IMG/VR virus record: IMGVR_UViG_3300028417_000012
Coordinates: 1-37,509 of that record
Source of the DNA: a virus
DNA: 37,509 nt
Direction: 5' to 3' (one strand)
Shown here: one piece after another, positions 1-6,849 of the stretch
Layout of the letters: every line of letters starts with the position of its first letter
Numbering within the stretch: the first letter of the stretch is position 1
Position numbers and translations under genes: made by a program
The notes under the pieces: model-generated
What the model was told of the DNA's origin: nothing
Database searches by the model: none
What the model saw: only the letters and a program-made list of their open reading frames with translations

Positions 1-281
1 AGGCCATTGGCGGCGGTGCCAACCTGCACAATGTCTGTTTTCAGGCGCGAGTCGCTCACCATTGGTGGCGGGGGCGGGGGAGCTGTATCACTGCCACCGC
101 TTGCGATTGCAGCGGCCATCAGAACAATCATAAGGATCGGGACGACCATTGCTCCGCCGCTGCTGGTTGTTTCGGCCGCAACGATTTCCGGCTCCATTGC
201 CGGTTCGACAAGGTTGCCGGCAAATGTGCTGGTTGCTGTCAGGCTAACAATCATAGCGCCTGTTATTAGCATTCTTCTCAT
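1..281 (-). CDS. Exported host protein beginning an S74-like chaperone motif (3' end outside window)
   Basis: Minus-strand gene that starts at 281 and runs off the left edge, so only about 93 residues are visible. The N-terminus is a signal peptide (MRRM, a hydrophobic stretch, then a likely cut after TFA). A second hydrophobic segment (MVVPILMIVLMAAAIA) and a proline run follow. The visible part ends in SDSRLKTDI, the opening of the intramolecular-chaperone (peptidase S74, tail-fibre/endosialidase) domain; chromosomal secreted proteins with this motif are common in Rhodobacteraceae. An AGAGGGA ribosome site precedes the ATG. It lies outside the prophage and is host DNA. The S74 reading rests on one short motif and could change once the rest is seen. 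Confidence 0.7.
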   Translation of the reverse strand, partial: MRRMLITGAMIVSLTATSTFAGNLVEPAMEPEIVAAETTSSGGAMVVPILMIVLMAAAIASGGSDTAPPPPPPMVSDSRLKTDIVQVGTAANG

Positions 282-369
282 TCTGGTGTTCCCTCTAAGT
301 GCGATAATATTTACATAAAAACAACTATATATAGCGCTTCCGTAGCGTCAATCTGCATTTTGCTTATTA

Positions 370-398
370 TTGAGACTGTATTGGAAAACCCACTAAAT
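370..398 (+). promoter_or_regulatory. Candidate promoter of the HU-type gene
   Basis: TTGAGA (370-375) and CTAAAT (393-398) are separated by exactly 17 nt in the divergent region between the exported protein and the HU gene. A small CCACT/AGTGG hairpin follows directly. Only spacing and partial consensus support it. Confidence 0.4.
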
Positions 399-462
399 AA
401 GTGGATGTTTACCTCTTGGCGGGGTAGAATGAACGGTATCATAAATGGGAAGCGAGTGTGTA

Positions 463-834
463 ATGGCGATTGACCAAAAACCGACAACAAAGCTGGGAAA
501 AGCCGCAGCAAAACCTGCAGTGGGAAAACCCGAAACGAAACCTGCCGTCGCCAGCAAGGCGGCAGTTTCAGCACCTGTTCTTCGAAAGAAGGAACTGATC
601 GAGCGGGTCGTCGAACGCTCGGGTGTGAAAAAGAAAGACGCCAAGCCCACAATCGAGGCCATGCTGGCTGTTCTGGGCGAAGCCTTGGCGGCGGGTGAGG
701 AATTGAACCTGCAACCGCTGGGCAAGGTGATGGTGAAAAAGACCAAAGAACTGGCCAACGCCAAGATGATGGTCTGTCGGATTCGCCAGCGCAATGCGGT
801 GGAGGATGACAAAGTGGTGAAAATCCCGACCTGA
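463..834 (+). CDS. HU-family DNA-binding protein with Lys/Ala/Pro-rich N-terminal tail
   Basis: 123-residue protein. The first about 40 residues are a basic, low-complexity tail rich in K, A and P. The rest (from KKELIERVVERSG) matches the HU/IHF fold: helices, then NLQPLGKVMVKKTKELANAK in place of the DNA-binding arm. Proteins of this layout are nucleoid-associated HU relatives of Rhodobacteraceae. The ATG at 463 was chosen because GGGAAGCGAG sits about 9 nt before it; an in-frame ATG at 445 would add MGSECV and has no ribosome site. A strong terminator follows the stop. The gene belongs to the host and flanks the tRNA that is the attachment site. Confidence 0.85.
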   Translation: MAIDQKPTTKLGKAAAKPAVGKPETKPAVASKAAVSAPVLRKKELIERVVERSGVKKKDAKPTIEAMLAVLGEALAAGEELNLQPLGKVMVKKTKELANAKMMVCRIRQRNAVEDDKVVKIPT

Positions 835-862
835 TTTCGGGCCAAGCCTTGCCAATATACGA

Positions 863-898
863 AAAAAACAACGCACCCCGATAAGAGGTGCGTTTTTT
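863..898 (+). terminator. Rho-independent terminator after the HU-type gene
   Basis: Perfect 8-bp stem AACGCACC (870-877) with GGTGCGTT (887-894), preceded by an A-run and followed by T6, so it could act in both directions. Confidence 0.9.
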
Positions 899-911
899 GT
901 GTGAAAGGGGC

Positions 912-940
912 TTGCATACCCCGTGCAACTCGCGTTAAAC
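912..940 (+). promoter_or_regulatory. tRNA-Val promoter
   Basis: TTGCAT (912-917), 17-nt spacer, TTAAAC (935-940), ending about 10 nt before the mature 5' end of the tRNA. Position and spacing fit a stable-RNA promoter. Confidence 0.6.
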
Positions 941-950
941 GCCCCCACAA

Positions 951-1026
951 GGGTGATTAGCTCAGTTGGTAGAGCGCTTCGTTTACACCGAAGATGTCAG
1001 GAGTTCGAGTCTCTTATCACCCACCA
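951..1026 (+). tRNA. tRNA-Val (anticodon UAC)
   Basis: A 76-nt cloverleaf with encoded CCA. The acceptor GGGTGAT (951-957) pairs fully with ATCACCC (1016-1022). The anticodon stem CTTCG/CGAAG closes the loop TTTACAC, giving anticodon UAC. Its last 46 nt, from the anticodon loop to CCA, recur at 37292-37337, so this is the integration target and the prophage supplies the 3' half now joined to the host 5' half. The gene stays functional. Confidence 0.97.
981..1026 (+). repeat. attL core (46-bp direct repeat)
   Basis: Identical over 46 bp to 37292-37337. The match stops one base before GTTTACACC (C here, T at the right copy) and directly after CCA. It covers the anticodon loop, T arm, acceptor 3' strand and CCA, the classic crossover site for tRNA-targeting tyrosine integrases. 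The integrase gene starts its 3' end 28 nt away. Confidence 0.95.
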
Positions 1027-1053
1027 CTTACCGCATTGAAAACATTGCGTTTA

Positions 1054-2082
1054 TTATCTATATTTTCCAACTTGCGAAGTGTTCCTTGGTTCAGTGAACC
1101 CATCTATGTCCAGAATCGCCGCGGCGTCGGCCAGATGCTCGGGCATGAACCGCGCATAGGTTCGGTAGGTGATGGTGGTATTGGAGTGGCCAAGGTATTG
1201 CGCCACCGCCTCGATTGGCTGCCCCGCCGCCAGCATTTTCACAGCAACGGTGTGCCTGATCTGGTGGATATTCACGCCGTGCAGGCCCGCGCGCGTCAGG
1301 GCGTTCGAGAACCCCTTGCGGATTGATTTCACCCGCTGGCCGTTATATTCGACCACCCACTGTGATTGCCGCGCGCTGTAGGCCGTTTGCAGGGCGGTGC
1401 GGGCCATGCGGTTCATTGGCAACACGGCGCGTCCCTTGCGGCTGATGCCGTCTGTCTGGCGCAAATCAATGATGCCGCGTTCAAAGTCGATCTTGTCCCA
1501 TGTGCGGTCCAGTATTGCGCTGACGCGCGCGCCTGTGGTCAGCAGCAGGATCACAGCCAACCGGACATGGAACGCCTGACAATTGTCGATGATCCGCACG
1601 ATTTCCGAATCCGATAGCGGCCTGACATCCGATGCCGGTTTTGGCGGCAGTTCGATGTGCGGTACCTTTTCGATCAGCCCTGTTTTTTGCGCCCATCGCA
1701 TGGCGCTGCGCAAGTGGCCCAGTTCGGTGTGGACGCTGCCGATGGCCCTGCCAGCATCCGTGCGGGTCGCCAGATATGACCGGCAATCATCAACCGTGAT
1801 CTGGTCCGGCCGCAATTCCCCGAACACAGGCAGCACTGCGCGCCCCGTCCATTTCATCGTTTCTGCTGTTTTCTTGGCGCCAAGGTGGGCGATATATCCA
1901 TCCCACAGTGCCGATACCGTCGCCCCGTCACGGCTGACGGTTTCTTTCAGGTATCTGTCGCGCGCTTCGCTTTCGGCTGCCGCTCTGGTGCGTGCCGCAA
2001 GCTGATAGCGCCTGCGCTTGCCATGTTCGTCGTACCAGATGACGCAGTATCCACCGCGCAGGCGTCCGATTGTAATTTGCAA
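1054..2082 (-). CDS. int: Tyrosine-family site-specific integrase
   Basis: 342 residues. N-terminal arm-binding and core-binding (SAM-like) regions occupy about residues 1-150; the catalytic domain follows. The visible active-site set is R186 (TTGAR), K216 (SRKGR), H273 and R276 (HQIRH), H299 (LGHSN) and nucleophile Y309 (RTYARF). The start is TTG at 2082 with GGAG about 9 nt upstream. The gene ends 27 bp from the tRNA-Val attachment core, so it is the enzyme that inserts and excises this prophage there. It overlaps the upstream HTH gene by 136 nt in another frame and is last in the long leftward operon. Its final codons contain the left att-flanking repeat. Confidence 0.95.
   Translation of the reverse strand: MQITIGRLRGGYCVIWYDEHGKRRRYQLAARTRAAAESEARDRYLKETVSRDGATVSALWDGYIAHLGAKKTAETMKWTGRAVLPVFGELRPDQITVDDCRSYLATRTDAGRAIGSVHTELGHLRSAMRWAQKTGLIEKVPHIELPPKPASDVRPLSDSEIVRIIDNCQAFHVRLAVILLLTTGARVSAILDRTWDKIDFERGIIDLRQTDGISRKGRAVLPMNRMARTALQTAYSARQSQWVVEYNGQRVKSIRKGFSNALTRAGLHGVNIHQIRHTVAVKMLAAGQPIEAVAQYLGHSNTTITYRTYARFMPEHLADAAAILDIDGFTEPRNTSQVGKYR
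1072..1100 (+). repeat. Left copy of a 29-bp att-flanking repeat with 13-bp palindrome
   Basis: 27 of 29 bases match 37167-37195, in the same orientation. It contains GGTTCAGTGAACC, a perfect 6+1+6 palindrome; the right copy is GGTTCATTGAACC, palindromic around a different centre base. This copy lies in the 3' end of the integrase gene. Probable arm-type integrase or excisionase binding site. Confidence 0.6.
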
Positions 2083-2246
2083 TTCTCTATCTCCTCAACC
2101 ACATACGCCGGTATTCTATACAATTTCCCCAGCCTGAAATGCGGCAGGGAACCGGCCTCGCACATATTGCGCACAGTGGTAGCACTAACACCCCACCTGT
2201 TGGCAAGGGTGTCTGGGGTGAACGGTGGTGTGGCTGGATAGGTCAT
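1947..2246 (-). CDS. HTH (MerR/excisionase-type) DNA-binding protein, likely excisionase
   Basis: 99 residues. The first about 55 form a compact winged HTH of the excisionase/HTH_17 type (LANRWGVSATTVRNMCEAG, then FRLGKLYRIPAYVVEEIE). The remaining tail is low in secondary structure and is read through the first 136 nt of the integrase gene in another frame. The start overlaps the upstream stop as ATGA. Its place just before int in the operon fits an excisionase that bends attL and attR DNA, but a regulator of int is also possible. The long tail may not be needed for function. Confidence 0.75.
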   Translation of the reverse strand: MTYPATPPFTPDTLANRWGVSATTVRNMCEAGSLPHFRLGKLYRIPAYVVEEIENCKLQSDACAVDTASSGTTNMASAGAISLRHAPERQPKAKRATDT

Positions 2247-2536
2247 TTCCGATCCTTTATCGGTCTGGTTGGCAGGATTGGCTCGGCCCTAGCTGGCCTG
2301 TCGCCAACCATCATCATCGCCTCACCGCCGATATAGATTGGCGGCATTCCAGAGCCGTTTATCCTGACCCATACGACGCCAGTTTCGGTGACCTGTTTCA
2401 GTTCCTCTTTGGACAGTCGCCAGCAGGATATTATCTGGCTTCCATCGGCGTATACCTGCAAATCAACGCAGTCAGTTGCGCCCTTTGGGGCTTGAAATAC
2501 GTGATTAGCCCCCTCGAATCCGACACCTGTTGCCAT
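2243..2536 (-). CDS. Conserved-looking phage protein of unknown function (97 aa)
   Basis: Starts MATGVGFEG at 2536, where TAATG joins it to the stop of the upstream gene; a longer reading frame to 2644 has no start signal. It looks like a small beta-rich protein (VDLQVYADGSQIISCWRLS, VVWVRINGSG) with no catalytic motif I recognise. It overlaps the excisionase-like gene by ATGA. Function unknown. Confidence 0.75.
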   Translation of the reverse strand: MATGVGFEGANHVFQAPKGATDCVDLQVYADGSQIISCWRLSKEELKQVTETGVVWVRINGSGMPPIYIGGEAMMMVGDRPARAEPILPTRPIKDRK

Positions 2537-2787
2537 TATTCGCCCTCCGCATTCGCAATCTCTGCCAATTTTTCTGCTTCTATCAAATCTCCGACCATCA
2601 CGTTTGCAGCCTCTTTCGCGGTATCGACAAGGGCAGATGCGCAAACGGCTATGATGGCTTCGGCGTGTTCTGGCCTGATGTTCATGTTGATTGCGCCGGA
2701 TTCCCCGCTAATGGTTATCTGCCCCGCAAGCCGCCCCTTGTGCTTTCCATATTGATTGCGATTTATTGTAAGCCGTTCTAGTCTCAT
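2536..2787 (-). CDS. Hypothetical protein (83 aa), helical C-terminus
   Basis: 83 residues: a short beta-like N-terminus (MRLERLTINRNQYG, LAGQITISGESG), then one long acidic helix region rich in A, E and I from about residue 38. The start overlaps the stop of the DUF4326 gene (ATGA, 2784-2787). No family recognised; translational coupling on both sides supports it as real. Confidence 0.7.
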   Translation of the reverse strand: MRLERLTINRNQYGKHKGRLAGQITISGESGAINMNIRPEHAEAIIAVCASALVDTAKEAANVMVGDLIEAEKLAEIANAEGE

Positions 2788-3134
2788 CCCATCACCTCAT
2801 AATTTACAATTTCTAGCAGAACATCCGCATGGCACGGCTGGTCTATCCCGCACCAGCACACCAGATCCTTGCGGCGCAACAGGTGGCCATAGGTGCGCAG
2901 ATTGTCCTGTGCCTTGATCACGCCAACAACGGGCGGGTGTGGTGGCTTTGTGTTGCCAAAACCAATCCACCCAGCCATCGCCGACCTGTATAGATCGACG
3001 CATTTCTGTGCGTTGCCATGCACCCCTACAATGTATGGATTGCCAAACCGCGACGTGCGATCGACAACCACCGACCCGCTGGGTTTGCGCCAGCCCTTCG
3101 TTCGTTTGCGCTGTATGCGTTTAGGTGTTGTCAT
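2784..3134 (-). CDS. DUF4326 domain protein
   Basis: 116 residues. Features of DUF4326 are visible: a basic start, then SVVVDRTSRFGNPY, a middle helix with LYRSAM, and the C-terminal block LRRKDLVCWCGIDQPCHAD with a CWC...C cluster near residues 93-101. The domain occurs in phages and mobile elements and its reaction is not established. It overlaps both neighbours by ATGA. Its placement with HNH, ASCH-like, DUF5131 and MazG-like genes suggests a nucleic-acid or nucleotide role, which is inference. Confidence 0.85.
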   Translation of the reverse strand: MTTPKRIQRKRTKGWRKPSGSVVVDRTSRFGNPYIVGVHGNAQKCVDLYRSAMAGWIGFGNTKPPHPPVVGVIKAQDNLRTYGHLLRRKDLVCWCGIDQPCHADVLLEIVNYEVMG

Positions 3135-3244
3135 TTTCTGTTCATCTCATTTTTGTAACCGGTAACAGCTTTTGCAAACCACCTTCCTGCCAGTCCTGGG
3201 AACAGCAGGAAAAACCAAAGCGCCAAGGCTAAAATGTCTGTCAT
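3131..3244 (-). CDS. Small single-pass membrane protein (37 aa)
   Basis: A 37-codon gene joined by ATGA at both ends (3241-3244 upstream, 3131-3134 downstream). After MTD it has a hydrophobic segment (ILALALWFFLLFPGLAG), then a basic tail (RWFAK...KNEMNRK), so one membrane helix with a cytoplasmic C-terminus is likely. Function unknown. Confidence 0.6.
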   Translation of the reverse strand: MTDILALALWFFLLFPGLAGRWFAKAVTGYKNEMNRK

Positions 3245-3369
3245 TTTGATCCACTCCCTTCCCGTTTTAATTTGCGTTCCATCACCGCGAGATATGCGGT
3301 CATCAGGTCCAGCTGGGTAGCGGTGTATTCAATCCGGCCCGTGCCTTTGCAGCAATTACATTTTGTCAT
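3241..3369 (-). CDS. Small zinc-knuckle-like protein (42 aa)
   Basis: A 42-codon gene starting at 3369, joined by ATGA to the HNH-like gene upstream and to the small membrane protein downstream. It begins MTKCNCCKGTGRIEYT, a CxCCxGTG motif like half of a DnaJ-type zinc finger, followed by one predicted helix (QLDLMTAYLAVMERKLK). Function unknown. Confidence 0.6.
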   Translation of the reverse strand: MTKCNCCKGTGRIEYTATQLDLMTAYLAVMERKLKREGSGSK

Positions 3370-3995
3370 TTTTTTGCCGCCCTGATTGCATGATCCAGTT
3401 TTGCCACGGCCATTACAGCCGGTTTCACAGCGGGTTCTGCATCGTCATATTTGATGCCACGCCAGCGGGCATTGAGACGGGGCAGCAGGGCGCGCGGGAT
3501 GCACTCCCAGTTTGACGGATCGGTGTTTGTTTTGTCACCGTCCAGACATTTCAGAACGTGACCATCCGGCACAGGCCCGTTCTGCTGTTCCCAATTTATC
3601 CTCTGCACGGTTTGCCAACGCGATTGTATTGGTTGCCCGTCATGGATCTTGCGTTCAATATAACCATCACTGGTTATGCGTTCGGTCCCGATCGGTTGAT
3701 ATTTTGCCCGCGCCGCCCCCATCATACAGCCTTTTTTGAATGTAGTGGCCGCGCTGCCCGGGTGCAGGCCAACCTTTTTCCCCTTGTTCCACGATTTCTG
3801 ACCGGCATGAAACTGGCCGGTGCGTCCGGTCATCCAGCCCCTGCGTTTACACAGGGCCACATAGTTTTGCAGGGTCACGTCGCGGCGGCCAAACCGTTTG
3901 ACGAATTCGGCGTGGCTGATCCGGCGCACCTGTGATTTGTGTTCCTCGATCCAGCGCAATTCGGCCTCGGAATATTTGATTGCCGATCCCTTCAT
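3366..3995 (-). CDS. HNH-like endonuclease protein with degenerate catalytic motif
   Basis: 209 residues. The N-terminal about 55 residues look like a DNA-binding HTH (SEAELRWIEEH, then FGRRDVTLQNYVALCKRRGW). From residue about 127 it follows the HNH_3 pattern: NWEQQNGPVPDGHV, then LDGDKTNTDPSNWE. The usual DH or HH pair before DG is KCL here, so the general-base histidine seems absent, although H146 is close by. Such phage variants are commonly named HNH nucleases, but this one may bind DNA without cutting. ATGA overlaps join it to both neighbours. Confidence 0.75.
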   Translation of the reverse strand: MKGSAIKYSEAELRWIEEHKSQVRRISHAEFVKRFGRRDVTLQNYVALCKRRGWMTGRTGQFHAGQKSWNKGKKVGLHPGSAATTFKKGCMMGAARAKYQPIGTERITSDGYIERKIHDGQPIQSRWQTVQRINWEQQNGPVPDGHVLKCLDGDKTNTDPSNWECIPRALLPRLNARWRGIKYDDAEPAVKPAVMAVAKLDHAIRAAKK

Positions 3996-4231
3996 TTTTC
4001 GCCACCGATCTGGGGCAACATTGGCAGGACGTTCTGGCCGTGTTCTGCAAACAGTTTCGCCGCCTTCAACTGCAAGTCGGCGTTGGCATTGATTTGGTCG
4101 GCCACATCAACGATCGCCTTGGCGCGTTTGGCCTCGTCCTCGATCTGTTCCGGTGTCAGATCCTTGTCGCCCAATCGTTCTAGCTGGGCGTACAGATGGT
4201 TGTTTAGATCGGTCAGTTTGTTTTTGGTCAT
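3992..4231 (-). CDS. Hypothetical all-helical protein (79 aa)
   Basis: Starts MTKNKLTDLNNHLY at 4231 (ATGA overlap with the ASCH-like gene); an upstream in-frame ATG at 4264 lies inside that gene and has no signal. It is charged and helical, with LTPEQIEDEAKRAKAI and LQLKAAKLFAEH. Small proteins of this pattern in phage early operons may bind DNA or other proteins. No function can be assigned. Confidence 0.7.
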   Translation of the reverse strand: MTKNKLTDLNNHLYAQLERLGDKDLTPEQIEDEAKRAKAIVDVADQINANADLQLKAAKLFAEHGQNVLPMLPQIGGEK

Positions 4232-4962
4232 GCCTGCACCCCATTCATCCGATCCACATTGCAAAGGTGCGGCTCAAACTCGATCACCACCACCCACGGG
4301 TTTGTTTCCCAACCGAAGCCGCGATCTTCGTTGATGTTGTTCCAGAGTTCGGTGAAAGCACCGATGCGCCACGGATAGATGTTTGTTTCGCCGTGAACGC
4401 TGTATTCTGGATTGGCAGCGGTCCAGAATACCGGACATGGTGCGACCCCCTCGGCGGCGGCATCTGTTTCGCTGATATCCTGCAATCGCTCGAACCGCAC
4501 ATCCGTTACCGACAGCGTTATCCGGCTGGCCCAGCGTGGCATGTGCATCCCCTGCCGCAATCGACCCCATGCGTAATAGGTATCATCAGGCCCCGCCAGA
4601 TAATGGACCTGTGAGCCTTTGGCCAAGTCTCTTGGCGGTATCTGGTCAAACTTTGGTGGCGTTCCCCACTGTTCCCGAACATACAGCAGATCACCGGCCT
4701 CGATGCGCGGGCGGATGCGGTGTGTTGTGTCACCTGTAGCCGTATTGATTTTCAATATCGGGCTGTCGGGGAAGCTGTTATCGACCCATGCCAGATCGCC
4801 AATATGGTGGCCGCGCCATTCCTGTGGCCACGCACCACCGTCCCATGTGGTTGTTCCGGCTGTTGCGATACGACGGGTTTGCGTTTTGCCGTCACGGCAT
4901 TTTATCTGGCGCAAGACGGCACGAACCATGCTGCCGCTCATTAGGATTGGTCTGATGGTCAT
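4228..4962 (-). CDS. ASCH/PUA-like phage protein
   Basis: 244 residues from the ATG at 4962; the frame stays open to 5076, but 4962 overlaps the upstream stop as ATGA. The pattern is RPILMSGSMVRAVLRQ, GKTQTRRI, GDLLYVREQW, ITLSVTDVRFERLQDISE and a C-terminal ELWNNINE plus NPWVVVIEFE. This is the order seen in a widespread phage family related to ASCH/PUA RNA- or nucleotide-binding folds. The reaction is unknown. It lies directly beside the DUF5131 gene, a pairing seen in other prophages. Confidence 0.8.
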   Translation of the reverse strand: MTIRPILMSGSMVRAVLRQIKCRDGKTQTRRIATAGTTTWDGGAWPQEWRGHHIGDLAWVDNSFPDSPILKINTATGDTTHRIRPRIEAGDLLYVREQWGTPPKFDQIPPRDLAKGSQVHYLAGPDDTYYAWGRLRQGMHMPRWASRITLSVTDVRFERLQDISETDAAAEGVAPCPVFWTAANPEYSVHGETNIYPWRIGAFTELWNNINEDRGFGWETNPWVVVIEFEPHLCNVDRMNGVQA

Positions 4963-5984
4963 GTCCGCACCTCCGGCATTTGCAGCCACTCGCGGCCATC
5001 CAGTAGGCGACCGGCAGTTTTTGGCCCAACTTTCAGGTATTCCACCCCATGGCGCAAAAAAACATTGTCTCGACACGCTACATCATCCCAGCCATCCGGA
5101 ATTTCCCAATTGTCTCCATCCCATGGCGCAAATTCACCCCACTGTTTGAAATGGAACGGCACACCAGCATCCACGCATTGATCGCGCAATGACCGCGCCC
5201 AGTCCGGGTGCATCGGTCTGGCGTTCGGGCCGGATTCGCCGCCGCAGATTACCCAGTCGAGCTGTTCAGTTAATTCGTATTTCCCTGGAATATAACCATT
5301 TTCCCGCGCGACCTGCTCTATCCCATGGAGGGCAGAGATGGTTCCATCTATAAAATGGAAATCCACAGGCCCCAGCAGCGGTTCACACGATACAAACCGT
5401 ATGGCTGCCGGTGTTTGCAGCAGCGCAGGTATGCGCAGATCGGCGGTGGTTTGATCCTCGCAGGATACGCCCAGCCAGACGTTGGGGAGTGGCAAGGTGG
5501 AAATGGCGTCGTCAATGTCTTTTGTCTCACGCAAGGTGACACCAGTTCTCCTGCCGGCAAGAAGAATATCGAACTTCCGCGATGGCGACTTAAGACTGGT
5601 CATATACTTCCGCATCCGTTCCGCCCGTTTCGTCAATATCTGGAACGTGTGCTGCGGTCGCATCGCCATGACGGCAAACACCTGGTCTATCCATTCGTCC
5701 GGCACGTTTTCGTGAAACAGGTCGCCCATGCTGTTGACGAAATAGGTGGTGGGTTTTTTGTGGTGCAGCGGTTTCAGCATTGCCTTTTGCGCAAGGTTCA
5801 TTTTGCCCGTCCAGACCGGATTGCCATTCACCAGTTTGGCCGTGCCGTGGTATTGCGGTGTTGACGGGTTGTGCGAGAACCGCCACGCCTGCCGCATCGC
5901 ATAGCAATTCGTGCAGCCCTTGGTGTCGATGGAACAGCCGACAATCGGGTTCCATGTTTCGGTGGTCCATGAAATGTTGGTCAT
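4959..5984 (-). CDS. DUF5131 (phage Gp37/Gp68) family protein
   Basis: 341 residues from the ATG at 5984 (ATGA with the MazG-like gene). The start matches the family: SWTTETWNPIVGC, then TKGCTNCYAM, giving C17, C24 and C27 in a C-x6-C-x2-C arrangement that resembles a metal or Fe-S ligand set. Later blocks are FVNSMGDLFHE, ILTKRAERM, NVWLGVSCEDQ, IRFVSCEPLLGPV, WVICGGESGP, ARPMHPDWARSLRDQC and FHFKQWGE. The overall layout is barrel-like and reminiscent of radical SAM proteins, but no activity is established. It is the largest gene of the leftward operon apart from int. Confidence 0.85.
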   Translation of the reverse strand: MTNISWTTETWNPIVGCSIDTKGCTNCYAMRQAWRFSHNPSTPQYHGTAKLVNGNPVWTGKMNLAQKAMLKPLHHKKPTTYFVNSMGDLFHENVPDEWIDQVFAVMAMRPQHTFQILTKRAERMRKYMTSLKSPSRKFDILLAGRRTGVTLRETKDIDDAISTLPLPNVWLGVSCEDQTTADLRIPALLQTPAAIRFVSCEPLLGPVDFHFIDGTISALHGIEQVARENGYIPGKYELTEQLDWVICGGESGPNARPMHPDWARSLRDQCVDAGVPFHFKQWGEFAPWDGDNWEIPDGWDDVACRDNVFLRHGVEYLKVGPKTAGRLLDGREWLQMPEVRT

Positions 5985-6271
5985 TCGCAATTTTCCTGTG
6001 TTGGAACCGCATTGACGGTTGGATCGCCCTCAAGGGCGCATCGACATGCCATTGCAGCCAATTGCACGGCCTCGTTGTAGACCTCCCACCAATCGTTCGA
6101 CTTGCCTTCGCGGATGTGAAGCATAGCTTTCGCTAATTCGCCGGATTCTTCTGCCATCGCCGCAATTGTCGGGTTTGGCTGCGGGAATTTTTCCACAGCC
6201 CTTAGAACCTCGATGTGGACATCACTTAAGAACGTGTCGAGGGCTTGGTCGGTCACTATGTTATTGGTCAT
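5981..6271 (-). CDS. MazG-like nucleotide pyrophosphohydrolase
   Basis: 96 residues, all-alpha. EESGE (41-45) with WEVYNEAVQLA (62-72) gives the two acidic helices that hold Mg2+ in MazG/dUTPase-like NTP pyrophosphatases. Enzymes of this type hydrolyse nucleoside triphosphates to monophosphates and pyrophosphate; phage versions may adjust nucleotide pools or alarmones. The substrate cannot be read from sequence. ATGA overlaps both neighbours. Confidence 0.7.
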   Translation of the reverse strand: MTNNIVTDQALDTFLSDVHIEVLRAVEKFPQPNPTIAAMAEESGELAKAMLHIREGKSNDWWEVYNEAVQLAAMACRCALEGDPTVNAVPTQENCE

Positions 6272-6468
6272 TTCGCCACCTCATACCTACCGCGCGTTTC
6301 CAGGATTACACCTTGGCTGATCAGGTCTGAAACAATGGCCTCTGTGGCCATTGCGCCGGTGCCTGCCCGATGGCAAATCACACCAATGCAGTTAGGCGCG
6401 GGAACGTGGCGACAGGCTTTCACGATACTTGTCGTAAGCGGGTTATTGTGATCAAAATTGATCATCAT
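6268..6468 (-). CDS. Hypothetical protein (66 aa)
   Basis: Two adjacent ATGs (6468 and 6465) follow AAAGGA; the second has the better spacing. It has SIVKACRHVP and MATEAIVSDLISQGVILETRGRYEVAK, the latter resembling a small winged-helix wing. Unknown function; joined by ATGA to the MazG-like gene. Confidence 0.6.
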   Translation of the reverse strand: MMINFDHNNPLTTSIVKACRHVPAPNCIGVICHRAGTGAMATEAIVSDLISQGVILETRGRYEVAK

Positions 6469-6477
6469 TCAATCCTT

Positions 6478-6849
6478 TCAAAATACCAGCGCGATAACCG
6501 CGCCTATAATCATCGCGGCGACAAGGGCGCCTGCAATTATCAGTGCGGCAAACGGGAACATGCACAGCAATGCCCGTGCGATTGCAATTGGTGTTGGTTT
6601 TTCCGGTTTTTCTGGCGCTGCAATTGGCTGGAACCGGCGTTCTGCGACCATTCGTTTTAGGGCTGGGCAGTCATGGCTGACAGCGCCATCAGGGCAGCCG
6701 CACGCGGGCCAGTTTGCGCAGTCAAAAGTGCTGGCGGGTTGCACATCGGCAGACCCGCCAGCGAGTGGGCCGCGCACGTCACAGGCAGTTGTTGCCCCGC
6801 GAGCAGTGGGGACGGTGCGCAGCAGGCGTTGGTGTTTTTTGCGTGTCAT
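6478..6849 (-). CDS. Hypothetical protein with Cys-rich middle and C-terminal membrane helix (123 aa)
   Basis: The first about 40 residues are basic and low complexity. The middle has FDCANWPACGCPDGAVSHDC, a four-cysteine cluster that could hold zinc. The last about 25 residues are strongly hydrophobic (FPFAALIIAGALVAAMIIGA), so the protein is probably tail-anchored with its N-terminus in the cytoplasm. The start overlaps the upstream stop (ATGA). Function unknown. Confidence 0.6.
   Translation of the reverse strand: MTRKKHQRLLRTVPTARGATTACDVRGPLAGGSADVQPASTFDCANWPACGCPDGAVSHDCPALKRMVAERRFQPIAAPEKPEKPTPIAIARALLCMFPFAALIIAGALVAAMIIGAVIALVF

Noticed and set aside
311-950. Minus-strand frames across the HU gene
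   Set aside because: They cross the HU coding region, its terminator and the tRNA promoter; HU text on the plus strand is clear.
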